A program made the translations under genes and the position numbers. Shown in pieces: positions 1-5,602 of a stretch of 15,798 nt of DNA. The notes beneath the pieces are model-generated. The model did not search any database, had not been told where the DNA came from, and saw nothing but the letters and a program-made list of their open reading frames with translations. The DNA lies in the NCBI GenBank assembly GCA_937983015.1, contig CALKAK010000191.1, forward strand, positions 1 through 15,798, read 5' to 3'. How positions within the stretch are numbered: the stretch's first letter is position 1; every line of letters begins with the position of its first letter. The DNA comes from an uncultured Bacillaceae bacterium (GTDB lineage Bacteria > Bacillota > Bacilli > Bacillales > Caldibacillaceae).

Positions 1-296
1 AAAGTGAGTTTTCGCTCAAACATTTTTAATAGAGCCGTCCCCCGCTTATTTTCAATAATATAATGTTCGTCGTGAATTTTAAAATCCTTCCTGTATTGTA
101 AATGGCGAATCAGTTGTTGATGAATGCTAAGGGCAGGAATGGTTTCTGTAATATATTTTATTTGTTTGGCAATAATTTCTCTTTGTTTTCCTTCTGTTTC
201 TTGAAATTCTTTGAATAGTTGGTAGATCTTCTGTTCACGCCGATAAAAGTAATAGGCGATTTCTTTTTTGATACTATAAATCTCGTAATTCCGCAT
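1..296 (-). CDS. sirA: SirA (YneE), sporulation inhibitor of DnaA, 5' part only
   Basis: The minus-strand frame starting with ATG at 296 stays open to the window edge and gives about 98 residues, beginning MRNYEIYSIKKEIAYYFYRR. This resembles the start of the YneE/SirA family, including the N-terminal Y-x-Y/I-x-I-K-x-E segment, the 'KQIKYIT' block near residue 45 and the 'IPALSIHQQL' block. Known SirA is roughly 148 aa, so about a third lies outside the window. In B. subtilis SirA binds domain I of DnaA and stops new rounds of replication once Spo0A~P accumulates. The start is preceded by a G-rich Shine-Dalgarno (GGGGG, about 304-308). Position directly downstream of tkt matches B. subtilis yneE. 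The gene is cut by the window edge, not broken. Family assignment is by recalled similarity. Confidence 0.85.
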   Translation of the reverse strand, partial: MRNYEIYSIKKEIAYYFYRREQKIYQLFKEFQETEGKQREIIAKQIKYITETIPALSIHQQLIRHLQYRKDFKIHDEHYIIENKRGTALLKMFERKLT

Positions 297-328
297 CTCC
301 CATCCCCCAAATCATTCCTATAGAATTC

Positions 329-357
329 ATTATACTAGTCCTTGAATGCGGAATTTG
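329..357 (-). promoter_or_regulatory. Candidate sirA promoter
   Basis: On the minus strand a perfect TATAAT lies at 329-334, about 33 bases before the sirA ATG. The hexamer 17 bp upstream (352-357, CAAATT) is a poor match to TTGACA, which would fit a promoter needing an activator. Inference only. Confidence 0.5.
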
Positions 358-385
358 TAGATTTTTCTGAATTTGTTTCACTAAT

Positions 386-394
386 TTTGTCGAA
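386..394 (+). promoter_or_regulatory. Perfect 0A box (Spo0A~P binding site) upstream of sirA
   Basis: TTTGTCGAA at 386-394 matches the Spo0A box consensus (TTTGTCRAA, core TGTCGAA) exactly. It lies about 70 bp upstream of the predicted sirA transcription start. Spo0A-dependent transcription of yneE/sirA is established in B. subtilis. The site overlaps the T-tract of the tkt terminator, so the intergenic DNA is used twice. Confidence 0.55.
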
Positions 395-430
395 AAATAA
401 GCCGGATCGCGTTTATCTTCGCGATCCGGC
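391..430 (-). terminator. Rho-independent terminator of tkt
   Basis: A perfect 11-bp stem (GCCGGATCGCG, 401-411, against 420-430) with an 8-nt loop is followed on the minus strand by TTATTTTTCG. It begins 13 bases after the tkt stop codon. Confidence 0.93.
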
Positions 431-443
431 TTCTATATGCCCA

Positions 444-2447
444 TTATTTCAATAATTGTTTGACTCGTTCTACGACATTTTCCACGGTAAAGCCGTACTC
501 TCGCATGACGATTTCTCCTGGTGCGGACGCTCCGAAACGATCGACGGCTAAAATGTCGCCTTCATCGCCGATGTAACGATCCCAGCCAAGGGATGCAGCC
601 ATCTCGATAGCCAGGCGTTTTTTCACGTTCTTCGGTAAGACCGTTTCTTTATAGCTTTCAGGTTGTTTTTCAAAACGATCCCAGGATGGCATGCTGACGA
701 CAGCAACGTCGATACCTTCTTCACGTAATTTTTCCTGGGCGGATACAGCCAGACCAACCTCCGAACCTGATGCAAGCAAGAGGGCTTGAGGGGTTTCCCC
801 TAGCGCAGGCGAAATGACATAAGCACCTCTAGCAACACCTTCATCCGCTTTTTCCTTCGTTCCTGGAAGTGTCGGTAAGTCTTGTCTGCTTAGTACAAGC
901 GCTGTCGGTTGATCCTTCGATTGTACGGCAAGCTTCCAGGCTGCAGCCGTTTCATTCCCATCAGCGGGACGGATGACGGACAGATTCGGCATCGCACGTA
1001 AGGAAGCGAGATGTTCGATCGGTTCATGTGTCGGCCCGTCTTCGCCAACGGCGATACTGTCATGAGTGAAGACATAAGTAACCGGCACACCCATTAAGGC
1101 GGCCAGGCGGATTGCCGGACGTAGGTAATCGGAGAAGACAAAGAACGTTCCGCCGAATACTTTCAATCCGCCGTGCAAGGCCATACCATTCAATGCGGCC
1201 CCCATGGCAAATTCCCGGACACCGAACCAGATGTTTCTTCCCTCATAAGAACCTGGTAAGAAATCTTTATCGTTATTAATGGTCGTTTTATTCGAGCTAG
1301 CAAGATCAGCCGATCCGCCGAAGAAGTACGGAACGCGTTTGGCAATCGCGTTTAAGACTTCACCGGAAGAAGCACGGCTTGCAAGGCTCGTTCCCGTTTC
1401 ATATTGAGGAATTTCAGCGTCCCAACCTTCTGGTAACTCTCCCTTGATCGCAAGTTCGAGCTCCTTACCGAGTTCGGGATATTCTTCTTTGTAACGGGCG
1501 AAGAGTTCATTCCATTCTTTTTCCAGGCGTTCCCCGCGTTCCACAACTAGTTTTTTGAAATGTTCGTAGACTTCTTCAGGGACGTAGAAGTCTTCTTCGA
1601 ACGTCCATTTATAAGCTGCTTTTGTTAATTTGGCTTCCTCTTCACCTAACGGAGCGCCGTGAACTTTATGGGTTCCCGCCAAATTCGGTGCCCCGTAACC
1701 GATCACCGTTTTTACCTCGATCAATGTCGGACGCTCGGTATCTTTTTTCGCCTCTTCAATAGCTTTGGAGATTTCTTCTAAATTATTGCCATCTTCCACT
1801 CGTAAGTATTGCCAACCGTATGCTTTGAAACGGTTTTCCACACTCTCTGAGAAGGCCTTATTTAAATCGCCATCGAGGGAAATATCATTGGAATCATACA
1901 AGACGATTAAACGACCGAGTTTTAAGTGACCGGCAAGGGATGCGGCCTCAGCAGAAACACCTTCCATTAAATCGCCATCACCGCAAATGGCGTATGTATA
2001 GTGGTCGATCAGGTTGTAACCTTCTCTATTGTACATCGCCGCGAGATGACGTTCAGCCATCGCCATACCCACGGCCATTGCAATTCCTTGCCCGAGCGGA
2101 CCTGTTGTCGCATCTACCCCTGGTGTATAACCGTATTCCGGATGTCCAGGAGTTTTCGAGTTCCATTGCCTGAATTGCTTGATATCATCCATGGAAACAT
2201 CGTATCCGCAAAGGTGCAATAGGCTGTATAATAACATGGAACCGTGACCTGCGGATAACACGAAACGATCCCGGTTGAACCAGTCGGGGTTTTTTGGATT
2301 ATGATTCATATGTCTCGTCCATAACGTGTACGCCATTGGCGCACTACCCATCGGCATTCCCGGGTGACCGGATTTCGCTTTCTCGATAGCATCGATCGAT
2401 AAGGTTCGTATCGTGGTAATTGCCAGGTGATCCAATTCGTTAAACAC
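444..2447 (-). CDS. tkt: Transketolase
   Basis: This 667-aa protein is collinear with B. subtilis transketolase at the family's usual length. It moves two-carbon ketol units between sugar phosphates (xylulose-5-P with ribose-5-P or erythrose-4-P) in the cytosolic pentose phosphate pathway, using thiamine diphosphate and Mg2+. Visible landmarks are the N-terminal SGHPGMP (26-32, His28), SAGHGSM (65-71, His68), the ThDP/Mg motif GDGDLMEG (156-163) with downstream DSNDIS, and the pyrimidine-domain segment THDSIAVGEDGPTHEP. The start is taken as GTG at 2447: a Shine-Dalgarno (AAGGG, 2458-2462) sits 9-10 nt upstream, length and N-terminus then match the family, and the ATG at 2510 lies upstream of the predicted transcription start. 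It is monocistronic, with its own promoter and terminator. Confidence 0.97.
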   Translation of the reverse strand: MFNELDHLAITTIRTLSIDAIEKAKSGHPGMPMGSAPMAYTLWTRHMNHNPKNPDWFNRDRFVLSAGHGSMLLYSLLHLCGYDVSMDDIKQFRQWNSKTPGHPEYGYTPGVDATTGPLGQGIAMAVGMAMAERHLAAMYNREGYNLIDHYTYAICGDGDLMEGVSAEAASLAGHLKLGRLIVLYDSNDISLDGDLNKAFSESVENRFKAYGWQYLRVEDGNNLEEISKAIEEAKKDTERPTLIEVKTVIGYGAPNLAGTHKVHGAPLGEEEAKLTKAAYKWTFEEDFYVPEEVYEHFKKLVVERGERLEKEWNELFARYKEEYPELGKELELAIKGELPEGWDAEIPQYETGTSLASRASSGEVLNAIAKRVPYFFGGSADLASSNKTTINNDKDFLPGSYEGRNIWFGVREFAMGAALNGMALHGGLKVFGGTFFVFSDYLRPAIRLAALMGVPVTYVFTHDSIAVGEDGPTHEPIEHLASLRAMPNLSVIRPADGNETAAAWKLAVQSKDQPTALVLSRQDLPTLPGTKEKADEGVARGAYVISPALGETPQALLLASGSEVGLAVSAQEKLREEGIDVAVVSMPSWDRFEKQPESYKETVLPKNVKKRLAIEMAASLGWDRYIGDEGDILAVDRFGASAPGEIVMREYGFTVENVVERVKQLLK

Positions 2448-2481
2448 AGAACCATTCCCTTCTTGAAATGTTTTCACTCTT

Positions 2482-2510
2482 ATCATATCCCGAAAAATTG
2501 AAAGAAACAA
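2482..2510 (-). promoter_or_regulatory. Sigma-A-type promoter of tkt
   Basis: On the minus strand TTGTTT (2505-2510), a 17-bp spacer and TATGAT (2482-2487). Transcription would begin near 2475, leaving a leader of about 28 nt with the Shine-Dalgarno before the GTG start. Confidence 0.65.
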
Positions 2511-2658
2511 TAACTCGTGACAATTTAATCATACTACATTTAGTTTATCCAAACAACAAACATAGTGTATTAGTTAAAATTTTGTAAAAAATCGCATGTG
2601 ATTTAAGGCTGCGTTTTAAAAAAACAAAATCGATCGGTTGATTATTAACGAATTTTAA

Positions 2659-2698
2659 GCAAGAAATACCCAGCCAATCGCATTCGCGATCGGTGGGG
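2659..2698 (-). terminator. Rho-independent terminator of the yneA-yneB operon
   Basis: GC-rich stem: CCCCACCGATCGC against GCGATTGGCTGGG with one bulge and one G-T pair and an AT-rich 4-nt loop. A moderately T-rich tail (TATTTCTTGC) follows on the minus strand. It starts 8 bases past the yneB stop. Confidence 0.75.
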
Positions 2699-2706
2699 TG
2701 GTTCCT

Positions 2707-3378
2707 TTATCGATCGTCCCTCTCATTTTTCTTTTTTTCTTGTTCTTCACAAAATTCTTGGTAGCGCCGATGGACGGTGGCTTTGGAAACGGAATAACCG
2801 AATCCCCGCAAGGTGGCCGCGATCTCTCTGAACGTTAATCCTTTTTCTCTCAGTTTGACGATTTCTTCCACGGGAACTTCCTTTCGTTCGCGGCCGGCAT
2901 TTACGCCACGATTGGACAGGTTCTCCGTGGGATCATATCCTTTTGCGATCGCCCGCTTCATACCGCGTTTGATCTTGATGTTATGTAATTTGCGCTGGTA
3001 TTCTTCTACGAGTCCGACAATTTTTAATACCATTGAATCCGCCTCGGAAATTTCCAGTTCCCCCTGATTGGAGATCGTGTAAATTTTAACGCCCTTTTGC
3101 ATAATGACATGCAGTAAAACAAGTTTAGCGTTTCCTCTGCCAAGCCTCGTCTCATCTTGAACGAGCAGAGCATCGATTTTCTCTTCATCAAGCAATTCGA
3201 GTACTTCCAAAATCCCCGGTCTGTCCAGATCGTAACCGCTAGCTTGCTCTTTTATGATATGACATATTTCCATGTTCAATTGTTGAGCTAAATGGCGTAA
3301 TTCTTCTTCCTGTCTTGCAAGAGATGTTTCCTGACTTTCTTTTGTGGTGCTAACTCGGCAATATATGATCGCTTTCAC
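2707..3378 (-). CDS. yneB: YneB, SOS-operon serine-recombinase (resolvase) family protein
   Basis: The 223-aa product has an N-terminal resolvase/invertase catalytic domain (about 1-140). The nucleophile is probably Ser10 in YCRVSTTKES, with an Arg-rich active-site segment in QDETRLGRGN and the long E helix in LVEEYQRKLHNIKIKRGMKR. A C-terminal helix-turn-helix (about 170-210, EEIVKLREKGLTFREIAATL) resembles the Hin-type DNA-binding domain. It starts at a GTG with a strong GAGGTG Shine-Dalgarno (3384-3389). It follows yneA by 51 nt, so it should be transcribed from the LexA-controlled yneA promoter. B. subtilis yneB has the same place and size. Its physiological substrate is not known to me. 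I see no recombination sites or transposon around it, so it looks like a resident gene rather than a mobile element. Confidence 0.9.
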   Translation of the reverse strand: MKAIIYCRVSTTKESQETSLARQEEELRHLAQQLNMEICHIIKEQASGYDLDRPGILEVLELLDEEKIDALLVQDETRLGRGNAKLVLLHVIMQKGVKIYTISNQGELEISEADSMVLKIVGLVEEYQRKLHNIKIKRGMKRAIAKGYDPTENLSNRGVNAGRERKEVPVEEIVKLREKGLTFREIAATLRGFGYSVSKATVHRRYQEFCEEQEKKKNERDDR

Positions 3379-3429
3379 TTGTACACCTCAATCATTGTTG
3401 TTAAGAGACTATTCGGAGAGATACCACGG

Positions 3430-3609
3430 TCACTTCATATCCATTATGTCTTCGTCATAGTTATTGACAACAATTTCCCACTGTTGTGATTGTCTTTCCT
3501 GCTCAATATTTTCCTGCTCCATATGATCGACGATTAGATAGAACGATAGAAAGGTAATGACAAATAATAATATAACGTAAGAATATTTTTCCCAGATCTT
3601 CCGCAACAT
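3430..3609 (-). CDS. yneA: YneA-like SOS membrane protein lacking LysM
   Basis: This 59-aa protein starts at ATG 3609 with a good GAGGTG Shine-Dalgarno 6 nt upstream. It has a short basic N-terminus (LRKIWEK), one membrane helix (about 10-27, YVILLFVITFLSFYLIV) and a Glu/Gln-rich tail ending NNYDEDIMDMK. It is the first gene of a LexA-controlled operon, divergent from lexA and ahead of yneB, exactly where Bacillaceae carry yneA. Typical YneA is about 100 aa: a membrane segment followed by a LysM domain, and it blocks septum formation during DNA damage. No LysM can fit here, since only 51 nt separate the stop from yneB. The name therefore rests on position, regulation and the membrane segment. 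It could be a minimal YneA, a truncated allele or an unrelated small SOS protein. Confidence 0.75.
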   Translation of the reverse strand: MLRKIWEKYSYVILLFVITFLSFYLIVDHMEQENIEQERQSQQWEIVVNNYDEDIMDMK

Positions 3610-3623
3610 AAAAGCACCTCTCC

Positions 3624-3637
3624 CGAATGTTTGTTCG
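3624..3637. promoter_or_regulatory. LexA operator (SOS box) 1
   Basis: CGAATGTTTGTTCG fits the Bacillus SOS box pattern CGAAC-N4-GTTCG with one substitution (T for C in the left arm). It lies just downstream of the yneA -10 element, where bound LexA would block transcription initiation. Confidence 0.8.
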
Positions 3638-3644
3638 TACACCC

Positions 3645-3673
3645 ATTGTAACCCGAACATACATTTGTGTCAA
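3645..3673 (-). promoter_or_regulatory. Promoter of yneA-yneB
   Basis: On the minus strand TTGACA (3668-3673), a 17-bp spacer and TACAAT (3645-3650): consensus -35 and 5/6 -10. SOS box 2 fills almost the entire spacer and box 1 covers the start region, so LexA repression should be tight. Confidence 0.88.
3654..3667. promoter_or_regulatory. LexA operator (SOS box) 2
   Basis: CGAACATACATTTG has a perfect left half (CGAACATA) and a degenerate right half (ATTTG for GTTCG). It lies inside the yneA promoter spacer, 30 bp from box 1. Confidence 0.65.
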
Positions 3674-3681
3674 TAGATTTA

Positions 3682-3695
3682 CGAACTTATGTTTG
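3682..3695. promoter_or_regulatory. LexA operator (SOS box) 3
   Basis: CGAACTTATGTTTG fits CGAAC-N4-GTTYG. It overlaps the -35 element of lexA, giving autoregulation, and lies 28 bp from box 2. Three operators between lexA and yneA is also the B. subtilis arrangement. Confidence 0.82.
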
Positions 3696-3721
3696 CGTGC
3701 TTTGAGAAGGTATGCTATACT
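3693..3721 (+). promoter_or_regulatory. Promoter of lexA
   Basis: TTGCGT (3693-3698), a 17-bp spacer and TATACT (3716-3721). The -35 is weak and overlaps SOS box 3. Confidence 0.7.
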
Positions 3722-3748
3722 GAAATAAAAAGATTTGAGGTGAACATG

Positions 3749-4369
3749 ATGACGAACCTGTCCAAAAGACAGCGAGAAATTCTCGACTTTATCAAGCGAT
3801 CCGTTCGCGAAAAAGGCTATCCTCCTTCCGTTCGGGAAATCGGTAAAGCTGTCGGACTCTCATCCAGTTCCACAGTTCACGGTCATCTCGCCCGTCTCGA
3901 AGCAAAAGGCTTGATCCGGCGAGATCCTACGAAACCAAGGGCCATTGAAATTTTAGATAATGATCCTGCTATAGAAGCTGATTTTAATGTTCGGAAAGTA
4001 CCGATTGTCGGCCGGGTGACGGCAGGTCAACCAATTACCGCTGTTGAAAATATTGAAGATTATTTCCCCCTTCCAGAAAACATCGCTCCTGGTGGAGACC
4101 AGGTGTTCATGCTTGAAGTAATTGGTGATAGTATGATCGAGGCGGGGATTTTGGATGGAGACTATGTCATCGTTCGTCAACAACAAACCGCTGAAAATGG
4201 TGATATCGTCGTTGCCATGACAGAGGATGATGAAGCAACGGTTAAACGGTTCTACAAAGAAAACAATTACATACGATTACAACCGGAAAACTCCACTATG
4301 GACCCGATCATCGTAACTAACGTAACGATTTTAGGCAAAGTCATCGGGGTCTACCGAAAGATCGATTAG
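3749..4369 (+). CDS. lexA: LexA, SOS repressor (autoprotease)
   Basis: The 206-aa protein is highly similar to B. subtilis LexA (DinR, 205 aa). The N-terminal winged helix-turn-helix covers about 1-65 (YPPSVREIGKAVGL, SSSTVHGHLARLEAKGLIRR). A linker leads to the S24 peptidase domain with the Ala92-Gly93 cleavage bond in VTAGQPIT, Ser128 in GDSMIEAG and the Lys166 general base in DEATVKRF. RecA-ssDNA filaments trigger self-cleavage and derepression of SOS genes. All catalytic features are present. Two ATGs (3746, 3749) follow the GAGGTG Shine-Dalgarno; 3749 is chosen because it gives 6-nt spacing and the family N-terminus MTxLSKRQ. It is divergent from yneA-yneB and self-repressed through box 3. 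Confidence 0.97.
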   Translation: MTNLSKRQREILDFIKRSVREKGYPPSVREIGKAVGLSSSSTVHGHLARLEAKGLIRRDPTKPRAIEILDNDPAIEADFNVRKVPIVGRVTAGQPITAVENIEDYFPLPENIAPGGDQVFMLEVIGDSMIEAGILDGDYVIVRQQQTAENGDIVVAMTEDDEATVKRFYKENNYIRLQPENSTMDPIIVTNVTILGKVIGVYRKID

Positions 4370-4400
4370 TCTGACAACTATCTGTCGGTTCGGCTTAAAT

Positions 4401-4436
4401 AAAAGGGCAGCCGTTTCATGGATGCCTTTTTATTTT
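4401..4436 (+). terminator. Rho-independent terminator of lexA
   Basis: AAAAGGGCA pairs with TGCCTTTT (one bulged G), with an inner CC/GG pair, followed by TTATTTT. It lies 31 bases after the lexA stop. Confidence 0.75.
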
Positions 4437-4481
4437 GGGATCATTCTCTCAATCTATTCATATGCAGACGGAATCAAAACA

Positions 4482-4506
4482 GACTGACAAAAAACATTTG
4501 CCAGTC
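4482..4506 (-). terminator. Hairpin, possible terminator of the decayed gene
   Basis: GACTGACAAA and TTTGCCAGTC form a 10-bp stem with one mismatch and a 5-nt loop. On the minus strand it is followed by TGTTTTG, a weak T-tract. It sits about 80 nt past the last stop of the decayed minus-strand gene, so it may be that gene's leftover terminator. Confidence 0.4.
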
Positions 4507-4584
4507 CATGGCCTTATGTCCCCTATTAATCATTAATTTCCAAAATTAACAGGAAATATGGGGAAACCACACCCTTTATCTCAT

Positions 4585-5527
4585 TCACTCGTTTTTTTTC
4601 AATTTTGTTTCGTAATGACCGTTTACCCCAAATATTTCATCACCGGTCATAAAGTTATGATGCTTTAACCAGGGATACAGGAATCGATTGGCAACTTGGT
4701 TTTCCGCGAACCGTTGGATTAGCGAAGAGTTCCTTAACATAAAAAGTAGAGTGCACGGGAACTTTTTGTCGGAAAACTTTCATTATATATTCATAAGTTC
4801 TAATTAGCCTACCCAGTTGAATAGCGAAAAAACCAGATCGCTTACTCAAGTGGACAGCTATGGTCAGGATTACCATAAATGATATCTACAGCATTTCCGT
4901 GTTTTTCCTCCATGGTGATTTGTAAATACTCGTTATGCCTCGTAATATTTTTAAAAAAATCTTTAATTTATAACGTAAAGCGCCCTTCAAGGAAGTCACA
5001 GGTTACCGGATGGAAAACACCGGTTCATTTTAAAAACATAAACCACGCTATCATCCTTCATCGAAATCATCCGTATATCGAATTTATCTCGTATCGCACC
5101 ATAATGACTGAAAAAAACAATGTAGCCCCTCCCGTTGTTTGGACCTTTCAAGATACATGACGGTTCCTTCATCGTTTTCTTTAACATGTAATCCGTATTT
5201 TTCTCCACAATCCCATCTTTCCCGTCCGTTCACCTCTTCCTCTCTTTCCATCGCGAAGATCTTTCTTCCATTATGATTGGCTTGTTTCAACACATCAAGA
5301 TGATAATCTTTGTATTGTGAAATGGTTGTAAAAGCTATGGTCTCTAACATGACGCTTATCAAAGAGAATTTTTCCAGAATGGTCTCGCACCGGTTTTGCA
5401 AATAATGGCCGGGATGGAATTCGTGAAAATAGTCACCTTTTATTCTACATCTGTAGTTGTGCCCGTTATTGTATTTGACAGCCTCAGAAACGACCGCTAC
5501 TTGAGGAATTCTAAAATTCGCCTCTTT
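4585..5527 (-). pseudogene. Decayed protein-coding gene of unknown family, many frameshifts
   Basis: No single frame is open throughout, but protein-like minus-strand segments follow one another across frames. From 5527 to about 5130 reads PQVAVVSEAVKYNNGHNYRC ... YLERS without any start codon. Then come GYIVFFSHYGAIRDKFDIRM (about 5125-5010), FHPVTCDFLEGRFTL (about 5017-4971), FFKNITRHNEYLQITMEEKH ... NPDH (about 4958-4850), SKRSGFFAIQLGRLIRTYEY ... FYVKELF (about 4840-4727), and finally RFAENQVANRFLYPWLKHHN ... KLKKNE with TGA at 4585-4587. Repaired, it would encode roughly 310 aa. Upstream in the first frame are stops at 5528-5536, next to the ynbB terminator, so the N-terminus is lost or shifted. 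I do not recognise the family. The segment lies where B. subtilis has glnR-glnA but does not resemble either. Decay is inferred from manual frame switching, not from an alignment. Confidence 0.65.
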
Positions 5528-5536
5528 TTATCATCA

Positions 5537-5583
5537 TAAAAAAAACAAGACAAGAGCAGAAAAAACCTTTCCACCCTTGTCTT
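5537..5583 (-). terminator. Strong Rho-independent terminator of hflX-ynbB
   Basis: AAGACAAG pairs perfectly with CTTGTCTT. The stem extends inward (GGTGGAAA with TTTTCTGCT, including G-T pairs). GTTTTTTTT follows on the minus strand. It begins 20 bases after the ynbB stop. Confidence 0.9.
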
Positions 5584-5602
5584 ATCATCTCGTCATATTC
5601 AA

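Noticed and set aside
2707..3378. yneB as a sign of a transposon or integrated element
   Set aside because: It is a resident member of the SOS operon in Bacillaceae, and no inverted repeats, attachment sites or cargo genes flank it.
4879..5160. 93-codon plus-strand ORF in the same region
   Set aside because: No Shine-Dalgarno, and its composition is that of an antisense shadow; the opposite strand gives the more protein-like segments.
4655..5401. Minus-strand ORFs of 70-105 codons between lexA and ynbB as separate intact small genes
   Set aside because: They lack plausible starts and Shine-Dalgarno sequences, and they read as consecutive fragments of one broken gene.
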